Part shown: in pieces, positions 34,659 through 43,114 of the stretch
Position numbering within the stretch: position 1 is the stretch's first letter
Layout: every line of letters begins with the position of its first letter
Assembly: GCA_965116945.1 (NCBI GenBank)
Contig: OZ220734.1
Span: 2,604,001-2,668,000, forward strand
From: Plut-88900 sp965116945
Lineage (GTDB): Bacteria; Chloroflexota; Dehalococcoidia; Plut-88900
Direction of reading: 5' to 3'
Length of the DNA: 64,000 nucleotides
Made by a program: the position numbers and the translations under genes
Notes under the pieces: generated by a model
Database searches by the model: none
Told to the model about the DNA's origin: nothing
Seen by the model: only the letters and a program-made list of their open reading frames with translations

Positions 34659-35654
34659 ATGGCCCACCCCCCTGATCCCAACGCAGCGAAAATCGTCGTC
34701 ATAGGTGGCGGTACCGGCAACTTCGTCGTCCTGAACGGACTCAAGCACCACACCCCTAACCTGACAGCCATCGTCTCCATGTCCGACAGCGGCGGCTCCT
34801 CCGGACGACTCCGAGATCAGCTAGGCCAGCTCCCTCCCGGAGACGTACGCCAGTGCCTCCTGGGCCTGAGCCCCGACAACCCCAACGACTCCATCCTCCG
34901 CCGCCTTCTAGACTATCGCTTCGACCGCGGCCAGGACCTTCAGGGCCACAGCTTCGGCAATCTGATGCTCGCCGCCCTCACCGAGCTCACGGGCAGCATG
35001 GCCCTTGCCATCATCGAAGCCGGACGAATGCTTCAGATTACGGGCCGAGTTCTCCCTGTGACCCTGGACAATACCAACCTCAAGGCCAGACTCGTAGACG
35101 GCACAGTAGTCTCCGGAGAGGCCAGCATTGATGTCCGTGGCGTCAACCCCGGCGTTCATATTGAGTACGTATACCTGGACCCGCCTGCTCAGGTATACCC
35201 TCCCGTCGTGGCAGCCATCCTGGATGCCGACCTCGTGGTCATGGGCCCCGGCGACCTCTATACCAGCATCATCCCCAACCTTATGGTCGAAGGGGTTGGA
35301 GATGCCATTGCCCGCACCCGTGCCCCCGTTCTCTACGCCTCCAACATCATGACAAAGCCCGGAGAGTCAGACGGATTCAAGGTCTCCGATTTCGCCAGGG
35401 AGGTTAAGCGCTACATGGGTCCGGGTGGCCGCATCGACTACCTGCTTGTCAACAACGGCCTCCTGCCTGTGGAAGCCGTCGAACGCTATAGCTCAAGCAA
35501 TGCCTATCCCGTGGAGTTTGACTACGAAGCATGCGCTGTCATGGTCGGTCGCATAGTCAGCGGGCCCTTGGTAGGACACGGGCCCCAGATCAGGCACGAC
35601 TCCCGCGCCCTCGCCGACATGATCATGGCCGTGGCCCGTGATCACGCCCCGTAG
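34659..35654 (+). CDS. YvcK/CofD-like gluconeogenesis factor
   Basis: The family signatures are VVIGGGTGNFVVLNGLK, MSDSGGSSGRLRDQ, the GDVRQCLLGL loop and MGPGDLYTSIIPNLMVEG. YvcK proteins bind UDP-sugars and are needed for cell shape and gluconeogenic growth; CofD, the relative, makes F420. The GGSSGRLR motif and the lack of other F420 genes favour YvcK. The start is placed at the ATG at 34659; an in-frame TTG at 34620 has little support. The last 13 bp overlap the convergent ATPase gene. Confidence 0.88.
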   Translation: MAHPPDPNAAKIVVIGGGTGNFVVLNGLKHHTPNLTAIVSMSDSGGSSGRLRDQLGQLPPGDVRQCLLGLSPDNPNDSILRRLLDYRFDRGQDLQGHSFGNLMLAALTELTGSMALAIIEAGRMLQITGRVLPVTLDNTNLKARLVDGTVVSGEASIDVRGVNPGVHIEYVYLDPPAQVYPPVVAAILDADLVVMGPGDLYTSIIPNLMVEGVGDAIARTRAPVLYASNIMTKPGESDGFKVSDFAREVKRYMGPGGRIDYLLVNNGLLPVEAVERYSSSNAYPVEFDYEACAVMVGRIVSGPLVGHGPQIRHDSRALADMIMAVARDHAP

Positions 35655-37033
35655 CTGATCTCCCCCGACTGCGCCGCCACCTTGTTCAGCTTCCGGCTCA
35701 GGTGCAGCCCTTCCAGTATGAACTCCACCCCGGATGCCACCGTCGAAGGCTTATCACAACCCAGCTTCTCCAACCCTTTGTCGAATCCTCCCAGCTTCTT
35801 CACCAGCCGTCCGTGAGTCCGGGAATGGGACATATCCGTGAATACCACGTTTGCTCCCTCTTGAAACTGGGTTAAAAGCGCAGCGAAGTCGGCCGCCTCA
35901 AAGTACCGGGCGAACACGTTGCTCACTGCCCGATCCACCAGCCCATCCAACACCTGCTCGCTCCTCTCGTCTTCCACCGTTTCCAACTCCAGCTTGCCGA
36001 GCGTAGACGCCTTGAGGTACGTCAGGTCAGAAATCCTCGGGGCCGCCGTCTTCTCACCTGTGTTTAAGGCCCGACGCAGCGCGTTTCCCAACATGCTCTC
36101 GTAATTTGCAGTCGTGATCCTTACGCTCACACCCGACCTCTGGTTCACGTCCGGGCTCTGCCTCGCCAGCGCCGACACCTGTGCCACTATCTCTTTCATG
36201 AAGTGTGGAGTGATGGTCTTCCTGTCGTCTTCAAACCGCTGCGCCTCCGACTCCATGATTTCGATTTCCACTTCAGGTGTTTTCGGGTAGTGGGTCCTTA
36301 TTTGCGCCCCATACCTGTCCTTCAAAGGCGTGATGATACGGCCACGGTTCGTATAGTCCTCCGGGTTCGCACTCGCCACCACAAGGATGTCTAGGGGTAG
36401 CCGGATCTGGTACCCCTTCACCTGGACATCTCTTTCCTGCATCAGGTTGAAAAGCCCGACCTGCAGCCTCTCTACCAGGTCCGGCAGTTCGTTGATGCAG
36501 AAGATTCCCCGGTTAGTCCTCGGCACCAGTCCGTAGTGAACTGTCAGTTCATCGGATAGGTAGCGGCCCTCTGTGACTTTGATCGGGTCAATGTCACCTA
36601 TAAGGTCGGCCATCGTCACGTCGGGTGTAGCCAGCTTCTCCGCGTACCTGTCCTCCCGGCTTAACCACCCCACCGGAGCCCCATCCCCGAGTTCACTCAC
36701 CTTGTCTCTGCACGCCCGACACACCGGCTCATACGGGTTGTCATTGATCTCACACCCCTCCATCACCGGCACTTCCTCGTCCAGCAAGCTCACCAGTCCC
36801 CTGATCATCCGACTCTTGGCTTGTCCCCTCTCCCCCAACAGGATAATGTCCTGCCCGGCCAGTAGTGCATTTTCCATCTGGGGCAGCACCGTGTCCTCAT
36901 ATCCCAGGATCCCGTCGAACAGCTTCTCCCCCGACTCCAGCTTGTGGATCAGGTTACGCCTGACCTCTGCCTTTATGGATAGCGCCTCATAGCCCGACTC
37001 CCTAAGCTCCCCGACAGTACTCGGTTTCGACAT
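35642..37033 (-). CDS. Magnesium-chelatase-like AAA+ ATPase
   Basis: The 463-residue protein resembles the ChlI/BchI AAA+ subunit and related MoxR-like ATPases. The Walker A region is unusual, LLGERGQAKSRMIRG rather than GxxGxGKS, and Walker B reads GIFCINELPDL; ILVVASANPEDY is the sensor-1 region. A CRACRD segment near residue 120 may bind metal. No chelatase ChlD/ChlH gene or bacteriochlorophyll gene is present, so photopigment synthesis should not be assumed. It may be a regulatory chaperone ATPase, as in the many ChlI-like proteins of non-phototrophs. Confidence 0.82.
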   Translation of the reverse strand: MSKPSTVGELRESGYEALSIKAEVRRNLIHKLESGEKLFDGILGYEDTVLPQMENALLAGQDIILLGERGQAKSRMIRGLVSLLDEEVPVMEGCEINDNPYEPVCRACRDKVSELGDGAPVGWLSREDRYAEKLATPDVTMADLIGDIDPIKVTEGRYLSDELTVHYGLVPRTNRGIFCINELPDLVERLQVGLFNLMQERDVQVKGYQIRLPLDILVVASANPEDYTNRGRIITPLKDRYGAQIRTHYPKTPEVEIEIMESEAQRFEDDRKTITPHFMKEIVAQVSALARQSPDVNQRSGVSVRITTANYESMLGNALRRALNTGEKTAAPRISDLTYLKASTLGKLELETVEDERSEQVLDGLVDRAVSNVFARYFEAADFAALLTQFQEGANVVFTDMSHSRTHGRLVKKLGGFDKGLEKLGCDKPSTVASGVEFILEGLHLSRKLNKVAAQSGEISYGA

Positions 37034-37062
37034 CTATTCCACCTTCAAATTTGTCCATCAAT

Positions 37063-37099
37063 CCCCTCTCCCTTGACGGGAGAGGGTTAGGGTGAGGGT
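37063..37099. repeat. Palindromic intergenic repeat CCCTCTCCC/GGGAGAGGG, copy 1
   Basis: CCCTCTCCC and GGGAGAGGG form a 9-bp perfect stem with a TTGAC loop, followed by GGTTAGGGTGAGGGTG. A related copy is at 63249-63310. It lies between the divergent ATPase and rlmD genes. Confidence 0.7.
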
Positions 37100-37189
37100 G
37101 AGTCCCAACCCCCCAAGAACGCCGCCCATGTTCCCAAACCCCCCTCCCCCATGTCAAATTAGCCTCGCCTTGCGATATGCCCCCTCCGA

Positions 37190-38371
37190 ATGTACGCTTT
37201 CCCCATGTCATCCCTGACCCTCACCCCCCACACCCTCTCCCCTGAAGGCCAACTCATCGCCTCCGTAAACGGCAATTCCATTCCTATACCCCTCGCCATC
37301 TCCGGAGAAACCGTAGAGGTCGAAATTCGGGAGGGCAGGAAAAGAACTAAGACCGCCACCGTCACCCGGGTCATCCACCCCTCCCCCGACCGGGTGAATC
37401 CTCCATGCCCCTACTTCGGACAATGCGGCGGGTGCCAGTGGCAGCACATCGCCTACCCCCGCCAGCTTGAAATGAAACGAGACGTCCTGAGAGGTAATCT
37501 GGAGGAGACTGAGGGAATCTCAGAACCGTACATTGCCGAGACTATTCCCTCTCCATCTACGACCGGCTACAGGAACCACGCCCGCTTCTCAGTTAACAGG
37601 GAAGGCATACTCGGTTTCACCCGCACCGGCACCCGACGCGTCCTGGAAATAGAGCGTTGCCTCCTTATGAACGACCGCATAAACTCAGTTCTTGCGCAGC
37701 TCCGGGGCAAGGTACAAAGCCTGCGTCAGGTCTCCGTAAGGTGTGGAGTCGGAGCGGACAACCTGCTCGTTCAGCCGTCTCTCGAAATCTCCGGCCTGGA
37801 CTTTGCGTCCGGCCAGACCCACTACACTGAATCGCTGTACGGTTACCCGTTCCGGGTTTCCAGCCCTTCATTCTTCCAGGTCAACACCCCTCAGGCCGAG
37901 CGCATGGCCTCCGAGCTACGTGATCGCCTCCAACCCACCGGCAATGAACTCCTGGCTGACGCCTACGGGGGAGTCGGTACGTTCGCCGTCCTGCTCGCCC
38001 CTTACTACCGACAGATAATCACCCTCGAAGAGTCCCCCTCCGCCATTGAAGACGCCATTATCAACTGCCGGCCCTTCTCCAACATCAGCGTCGTTAAGGG
38101 CAAGTCCGAAGACGTCCTCCCCTCCCTGGACACCCGACCCGACGTCGTAATCCTCGACCCTCCTCGCTCCGGCTGCCACCCCACCGTCCTCGACTTCCTC
38201 ACCAACCTGGCCCCACGAAAAATCGCCTACGTCTCCTGCGCCCCGGCCACCCTCGCCCGTGACCTGCGCATCCTAATTGCCGGCGGGTACAGGCTCAGGG
38301 AGGCTATTCCCATTGATATGTTCCCTCAGACCCATCACGTCGAGTCTATATCGATTTTGGAAAGGAACTGA
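37190..38371 (+). CDS. rlmD: 23S rRNA (uracil-C5)-methyltransferase, RlmD/RumA family
   Basis: An N-terminal TRAM-like OB domain (GETVEVEIREGRKR) is followed by the 4Fe-4S cysteines C73, C79 and C82 (CPYFGQCGGC) plus a later ERCLL Cys. The SAM-dependent methyltransferase has DAYGGVGTFAVLLA, DPPRSGCHP and the catalytic Cys motif YVSCAPATLARDL. It methylates a uridine of 23S rRNA (RlmD, RlmC or RlmCD type; the target is not distinguishable here). The start is ATG at 37190, with ATG at 37205 equally possible. It is in the same reading frame as maf, separated by only one TGA stop. Confidence 0.92.
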   Translation: MYAFPMSSLTLTPHTLSPEGQLIASVNGNSIPIPLAISGETVEVEIREGRKRTKTATVTRVIHPSPDRVNPPCPYFGQCGGCQWQHIAYPRQLEMKRDVLRGNLEETEGISEPYIAETIPSPSTTGYRNHARFSVNREGILGFTRTGTRRVLEIERCLLMNDRINSVLAQLRGKVQSLRQVSVRCGVGADNLLVQPSLEISGLDFASGQTHYTESLYGYPFRVSSPSFFQVNTPQAERMASELRDRLQPTGNELLADAYGGVGTFAVLLAPYYRQIITLEESPSAIEDAIINCRPFSNISVVKGKSEDVLPSLDTRPDVVILDPPRSGCHPTVLDFLTNLAPRKIAYVSCAPATLARDLRILIAGGYRLREAIPIDMFPQTHHVESISILERN

Positions 38372-38374
38372 CCC

Positions 38375-39034
38375 ATCTCACCCGAGATTCCTCCCACCCT
38401 GGTCCTCGCCTCCCGCTCTCCGAGGCGCAGCCAGATTATGGACGCCCTCGGCATCCCCTACGAAGTCTGCCCCGCTGATATCGACGAAGCGTCCCTCCTT
38501 AGTTCATCATCCAGGCCCGAGGACCTCGCCCACAGGATCGCCCTCGCTAAGGCCGAAGCCGTCGCCAAACTCCGCCCGGAAGCACACATCCTCGCCGCCG
38601 ACACCATCGTATGCCTTAGCAGTCGAGTCTTCGGTAAGCCCCAGGATCAGCGGGAGGCCAGGGAAATGCTGGTCGCCCTCAGAGGAAAACCCCACCGGGT
38701 GGTAACGGGCATCGCCCTTCTCCCACCCCACCCCTCCGACCCCATAGTCGCCCACGTGAACACCTCAGTTCTCATGCGCCCTTACACCAACGAGGAAATT
38801 GAAGCATACATAGCAACAGGCTCCCCCATGGACAAAGCGGGAGCCTACGGCATCCAGGACACTGGCTTCCACCCCGCCGCTCCCGTCAACGGCTGCTACT
38901 ACAACGTAGTCGGATTGCCTCTCTGCGCCGCATCGGAGATGTTGAGGCAGGTTGGATTCCCGCCCGTCGTAGACCTGGCCGCTGCCTCGGCATGCGTCAG
39001 CCACCGCTGCCCCTTCGCCGGCCTGGGCTCCTAG
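38375..39034 (+). CDS. maf: Maf-family nucleotide pyrophosphatase (start uncertain, apparently non-standard)
   Basis: Maf enzymes hydrolyse non-canonical NTPs (dTTP/UTP or m7GTP pyrophosphatase). The essential N-terminal loop is coded in frame as TLVLASRSPRRSQIMDALG, upstream of the first ATG at 38438. Other motifs are AADTIVC, GKPQDQREAREML, GKPHRVVTG, and PMDKAGAYGIQ. Between the rlmD stop at 38369-38371 and the ATG there is no ATG, GTG or TTG in this frame, so translation must begin at a rare codon such as ATC (38375, about 9 nt after an AGGA), ATT (38387) or CTG (38399), or by readthrough from rlmD. The C-terminus overlaps the next gene by 4 bp. The coordinates take ATC as the start. Confidence 0.85.
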   Translation: MSPEIPPTLVLASRSPRRSQIMDALGIPYEVCPADIDEASLLSSSSRPEDLAHRIALAKAEAVAKLRPEAHILAADTIVCLSSRVFGKPQDQREAREMLVALRGKPHRVVTGIALLPPHPSDPIVAHVNTSVLMRPYTNEEIEAYIATGSPMDKAGAYGIQDTGFHPAAPVNGCYYNVVGLPLCAASEMLRQVGFPPVVDLAAASACVSHRCPFAGLGS

Positions 39035-40263
39035 CCTTCCTGCTCCCCACCCGATCTCTGCGTGATTATTAACCCAGCCATCGATATCATAATCGGGCAC
39101 AACGCAGAAATAACCATCGCCAACTGCAGGCTACCCGTCGCCGTTTGAATGACGGCCACTAGCAGCGGTCCAACAAAACTCCCCAACCACAACATCGAAA
39201 ACATCATTCCCTGCACAACCGCCGCCTCCCGAGGCAGTATCCCCGGCAACTCGAACGGCAGCGATGTGAACGGGATCCAGAACCCACCACGGGCTAGACC
39301 GTTGATGATGAAGGTCGCCGTCAGTATTGGCAGAGACCCGGTGAACAGCACCGCAACGGATGTTACCGTGATGACCAGGCCTATGGCGATCAGCGGAATG
39401 CGGTAGCCCCCCATCCTCTTTATCACCGGCAGCATCACGAATCCCCCCGCCGCCACAACTACACCCACCACCCCAACTATGAAACCTGCCTGCACCAGGG
39501 ACATGTCGAATTCTTCTTGCATGTACGTAGGCCAAAAAGTGAACTGGGACATCTGCGCAATCGCATACCCGAATATCGCAATTCCCAACAGCCATGGCTC
39601 TTTGTATTTGAACAGGCTCTTCATCGGGGAGCCTTCCTGCGATTGCTCCTGTTCCTGGAATTCCGCCGTCCTGTTCTCCCGGCCGAAGAGCAGCCACGCA
39701 ACCGCCATGCCCACGCTGAAAAATCCCCAGGCATAAAGGGTCTTCCGCCAGTCGTTGTCGAACGCCTCCAGCAACATGGGCGCAACTACAAAGCTCACCG
39801 TCAGGCTCACCCCGAACACCGCGTTCAGTATCCCGCTGGATAGCTGAATCTCCCTTTTGGGAAGCCATTGCCTCACCAAAAGCACCCGAGACGCCTCCCG
39901 CGCCACGGGCGTCAGACCGAATAGAAGCCTCCCGAGCAACAGGATCGCGAAGCTGGGTGCCGCCGCCTGCATGAAAACGAATCCCGCCCCCAGGATCAGC
40001 GTAATGGCGGTCAGCAGCATCGGTTTGAATCGCGAAAACCACAACCCGAATGGAATGGACAGGAAGAGACTGCCGACTATCGCCGAAGACCCGAGCCACC
40101 CCTGTTGCAGAGGCGAAAGCCCCATGTCTTCCGCCATCGCCGGGAGCAGCACCCCCAGCACCAATGCCCCCACCATCGCCGACGCATGCGCCACGTTGTA
40201 GGTCATCATCACTACCCAGCGGTAGGGTGATGGCCTGTTTATTTCCAAGGGAGTGGTCGTCAA
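39031..40263 (-). CDS. MFS transporter
   Basis: A 410-residue permease with about 12 helices. The N-terminal half has GWLGSSAIVGSLFLSIPFGLW and LLGRLLFGLTPVAREAS. It is paralogous to the neighbour at 40267-41511: both start with a matching helix 1 and share QQGxLGSS after EDMGLS/EDLGLS. The start is TTG, 3 nt after the upstream gene's stop, with no strong ribosome-binding site visible. Substrate unknown; the set looks like a duplicated uptake or export pair. Confidence 0.88.
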   Translation of the reverse strand: MTTTPLEINRPSPYRWVVMMTYNVAHASAMVGALVLGVLLPAMAEDMGLSPLQQGWLGSSAIVGSLFLSIPFGLWFSRFKPMLLTAITLILGAGFVFMQAAAPSFAILLLGRLLFGLTPVAREASRVLLVRQWLPKREIQLSSGILNAVFGVSLTVSFVVAPMLLEAFDNDWRKTLYAWGFFSVGMAVAWLLFGRENRTAEFQEQEQSQEGSPMKSLFKYKEPWLLGIAIFGYAIAQMSQFTFWPTYMQEEFDMSLVQAGFIVGVVGVVVAAGGFVMLPVIKRMGGYRIPLIAIGLVITVTSVAVLFTGSLPILTATFIINGLARGGFWIPFTSLPFELPGILPREAAVVQGMMFSMLWLGSFVGPLLVAVIQTATGSLQLAMVISALCPIMISMAGLIITQRSGGEQEG

Positions 40264-40266
40264 ATT

Positions 40267-41511
40267 CTATTTCTTGTTCGAAGGGCTCCGGTCCCGGAAC
40301 AATAGCAGACCGGCGGCGGCCATTGTAAGCCCGAAGAAAGAGCTTACCACCATAGGCCACACCCGGTCTCCGGTCGCATCCCACGCAATCCCGACAAATG
40401 CGGGCCCCATAACCCCTCCCAACCTCCCCACCCCCTCTATAAATCCCGACGCTACCGCAATCTGCCTGTGGCTAATATCCGGGATCTCGAACGGCACCGT
40501 CCATATCAGCCCTATGAAAGAAAACCCCACACCGTGAAGCACTGAATACGTCCACAACAACGGAAGGGACGTGGACATATTCATTCCCACCGCCGAGCCC
40601 ACGAGAAGTGTCACCAAGCCCGCCACAATCAGCTTACGCGTTACTCTGGATCCCCGTTTCATCAACATCGCCGAAACCACAATGTTTCCTATCCCCTCGG
40701 AAATCGCCGCCGCCAGTAACATCCCCCCGGACACCGTCTCCTCAATCCCTCGCTCGTGAAGCATTAGCGTCGGCCACAGGGTCAATATGGGGAACTCCAT
40801 CACCAGCATCCCCGTCATGCCGAGGCCCACCATCCATACATCCCTGTCCTTTAGCACACCCCATGGAGACCCTTCCTCCGCCTTCTCCTCGCCTCGTAGC
40901 CCGGGTACATTTATCGGCTGTTCCGTCCTGCGCTCCTTCCCAACCACGGCCCAAATCACCGTTACAACCATGAAAAGCGCTCCGTAGATCGTCAGAGTCC
41001 AGCGCCAGCTATCGTTCAGCCAGACCTGCAGGTACGGCGTCAACAGCAACGCAATTACCGCCGAGGCCCCATAGGTGGTATTGACCAGCCCGTTGACCAT
41101 CACAATCTCGCGCTTCGGGAACCATTGTGCAGTCAACACGGCCCGGGCCGGTTGCCGTGCCACGATGGCGACGCCAAAGGCAAGACGCGCTAGCAGCAGG
41201 ACTGTGTAATTGGGCGCCCATGCCTGCACAATTACAAACGCTGTCCCGAATGCCAGCGCTCCAAGCAACACTCTGCTGGCGTTGGGCTTCGAGAGCCACA
41301 GCCCCGCAGGCATCGACATGAGCATCGTCCCGATGAACATGGACGAGCCCAGGAACCCCTGCTGTGATGAAGATAGCCCCAGGTCCTCCGATATGTTGGG
41401 CAGCATTATGCCCAGCGAGAGCATGATCAGAGAGTTCAGGATGTTCGATAGGCCCAGGAAGGCCAGTACGACAAATCTGAACTTGGGATATCCCCCGTCT
41501 CCCGACTCTAT
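40267..41511 (-). CDS. MFS transporter with probable non-standard ATA start
   Basis: The conserved first helix is encoded as FRFVVLAFLGLSN, upstream of the first ATG at 41424, which would cut helix 1 away. The open frame extends upstream to a TGA with no ATG, GTG or TTG. An ATA codon at 41511 lies 6 nt after AAAGGGG, a strong ribosome-binding site, and gives 414 residues, against 410 for the paralogue next door. The C-terminus overlaps closely with the next gene. If ATA is not used, the gene may be a truncated or frameshifted pseudogene, but the rest is intact. Confidence 0.85.
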   Translation of the reverse strand: MESGDGGYPKFRFVVLAFLGLSNILNSLIMLSLGIMLPNISEDLGLSSSQQGFLGSSMFIGTMLMSMPAGLWLSKPNASRVLLGALAFGTAFVIVQAWAPNYTVLLLARLAFGVAIVARQPARAVLTAQWFPKREIVMVNGLVNTTYGASAVIALLLTPYLQVWLNDSWRWTLTIYGALFMVVTVIWAVVGKERRTEQPINVPGLRGEEKAEEGSPWGVLKDRDVWMVGLGMTGMLVMEFPILTLWPTLMLHERGIEETVSGGMLLAAAISEGIGNIVVSAMLMKRGSRVTRKLIVAGLVTLLVGSAVGMNMSTSLPLLWTYSVLHGVGFSFIGLIWTVPFEIPDISHRQIAVASGFIEGVGRLGGVMGPAFVGIAWDATGDRVWPMVVSSFFGLTMAAAGLLLFRDRSPSNKK

Positions 41512-41634
41512 CTCAGACCCCTTTCAACTCCACAACACCGCATACTTCCCCATCAAAATAACGGCTATTCTAAATGATTGCCTCAAAGCCATAATAGACA
41601 GGTCTTATTCCTGTTTCCATCTCTGCCTTTTAGG

Positions 41635-41640
41635 TATAAT
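41635..41640 (+). promoter_or_regulatory. Candidate -10 element of the VTT gene
   Basis: TATAAT is a perfect -10 hexamer about 49 bp upstream of the VTT gene's GTG start. No clear -35 is present at 16-18 bp. Confidence 0.4.
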
Positions 41641-41688
41641 TTCTTCGAATCCCGCCCCTGTTTTCATTTCCGCCCTGGAAGGTGTGCT

Positions 41689-42375
41689 GTGTCTCACAGC
41701 TGTTCCGTGGACGAACTCCCCGAACCCCAGGACCTTGACTCGGAATTAAGCCAGTCGCCGACCCCGAGCCACGGCATGTTTTCGGGCATCCGTCTGCTTT
41801 TCGAAAGAGCCGGGATCGGACGGCAGCACTTGATAGCCGGCATGGCTATCGCCGCTATTGGGTTCAGCATCGGCGCGTTTTTCCTACACGACTACCTGCT
41901 TGATGAGAAAAGCCTCATCTCCCTCGGCTACGCTGGGGTATTCATCTTCACATTCCTCGGTGCAGCCACCATTTTCCTGCCCAGCGCCAGCAGCCTCGTG
42001 GTTATCGGCGCCGGCGCCTGGCTCAACCCCTTCCTTGTGGGCTTGGTTGCCGGCCTCGCCGCAACCCTCGGGGAAATAACGGGCTACGCCATAGGCTACG
42101 AGGGTGGAGAGCTCCTTGAAAAGCGCAGCAGGCTCTTCGCCCGAGCCAAGGGCTGGATGGAAAATCGGGGAACCGTCACCCTGTTTCTCCTCTCCATCAT
42201 CCCAAATCCCGCCTTCGACGCCGCCGGACTCGCCGCCGGGGCCATCAAGTTCCCCCTGAAAAGATTCCTGATCATCGTCTGGACCGGCAAGACCATTCAG
42301 GCCATAGTCGGGGCATACCTGGGCAACCAGACTTGGGGATGGTTCTCCGGAATCGTAGATAGGGTCCTCTCCTGA
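41689..42375 (+). CDS. VTT-domain (DedA-like) membrane protein
   Basis: The 228-residue protein has several membrane helices and the VTT-type re-entrant motif segments FLPSASSLVVIGAGAWLNP, GLAATLGEITGYAIGYEGG and LFLLSIIPNPAFDAAGLAAG, as in DedA/Tmem41/VMP1-like scramblases and flippases. Family members move lipids or undecaprenyl phosphate across the membrane. The start is a GTG at 41689, with GGAAGG 6 nt upstream; an ATG at MFSGIRLLF is the alternative. The gene lies just upstream of the tetrapyrrole operon but is probably separate from it. Confidence 0.82.
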   Translation: MSHSCSVDELPEPQDLDSELSQSPTPSHGMFSGIRLLFERAGIGRQHLIAGMAIAAIGFSIGAFFLHDYLLDEKSLISLGYAGVFIFTFLGAATIFLPSASSLVVIGAGAWLNPFLVGLVAGLAATLGEITGYAIGYEGGELLEKRSRLFARAKGWMENRGTVTLFLLSIIPNPAFDAAGLAAGAIKFPLKRFLIIVWTGKTIQAIVGAYLGNQTWGWFSGIVDRVLS

Positions 42376-42395
42376 CCCTTGACTGCTCAACCTGC

Positions 42396-42409
42396 ACATC
42401 AATTGATGT
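42396..42409. promoter_or_regulatory. 14-bp palindrome upstream of the tetrapyrrole operon
   Basis: ACATCAATTGATGT is perfectly self-complementary and lies 48 bp before the first tetrapyrrole gene. It could be a regulator's binding site. It is not an FNR box, which needs spaced half-sites. Confidence 0.4.
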
Positions 42410-42456
42410 AAAATTGCCTGGGTTCCGTAATACGCTCCCGCCTTAACAGAATTGCC

Positions 42457-43101
42457 ATGCCAACCTATTATCCTGCTTTCCTCAGCATCCAGGACCGGCC
42501 TTGCCTGGTTGTCGGAGGAGGCCAAATCGCCGAGCGAAAGGTGAAGGGCCTCCTGGACGCCTACGCCCAGGTCACCGTCGTCAGCCCCACCGTAACCCCC
42601 AGGCTCCAACGCCGCATTGAAAAGGGCCAGGTCACTCACCTGCCAAGAAAGTTCCAATCTTCTGATCTGGACGGTTTCTACCTCCTGATAGCCGCCACCG
42701 ACGACATGCCCTTAAACCGCCAGGTCGGCATTGAAGGCCGTAACCTTGGCTTGATCGTCAACGTCGTTGACGACACCCCCTACTGTGATTTCATTGCCCC
42801 ATCCATTGTCCGTCGCGGTGACATCACCTTCGCCATTTCCACCGGCGGCGCCAGCCCGGCCCTTGCCCGTTGGCTTCGCCGCCAGGTCGAGGAGCAATTC
42901 CCTCCCGAATACAGCGGCCTCGCCAAGGTGATGTCCAAGGTCCGACTCCAGGTACGGGGCGAAGGTCACAATGTCAGCCCCACTAGATGGCAGAAGTCCA
43001 TAGACGACGGTTTTCTATCTTTGATCAAACAACGCCGCCTCGCCGACGCCCGACGCTACCTTTTCACATCACTGACCGGCCGCAGCAAAGCTGGTAGGTG
43101 A
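42457..43101 (+). CDS. Precorrin-2 dehydrogenase/sirohydrochlorin ferrochelatase (CysG-N/Met8-like)
   Basis: It oxidises precorrin-2 to sirohydrochlorin and may insert iron to give siroheme. The NAD-binding motif VVGGGQIAERKVKGLL is followed by the catalytic region DTPYCDFIAPSIVRRGD and ISTGGASPALARWLRRQVE. The 214-residue size is that of the stand-alone Met8/SirC type. It is the first gene of a tetrapyrrole operon that supplies its substrate through HemC, CobA-HemD and HemB. Confidence 0.92.
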   Translation: MPTYYPAFLSIQDRPCLVVGGGQIAERKVKGLLDAYAQVTVVSPTVTPRLQRRIEKGQVTHLPRKFQSSDLDGFYLLIAATDDMPLNRQVGIEGRNLGLIVNVVDDTPYCDFIAPSIVRRGDITFAISTGGASPALARWLRRQVEEQFPPEYSGLAKVMSKVRLQVRGEGHNVSPTRWQKSIDDGFLSLIKQRRLADARRYLFTSLTGRSKAGR

Positions 43102-43114
43102 CCGGGGCGAGGCT

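Noticed and set aside
34659..35654. CofD (F420 biosynthesis)
   Set aside because: The GGSSGRLR loop and lack of any other F420 gene fit the YvcK branch better.
39131..40384. Long open frames on the same or opposite strand of known genes (for example 39131-40384, 15910-16974, 48179-49201)
   Set aside because: They lie inside well-supported genes with strong codon bias, and none gives a recognisable protein. They are shadows of the real frames.
41640..41660. TTCGAATCCC near 41644 as a tRNA T-arm
   Set aside because: No cloverleaf or anticodon arm could be built around it.
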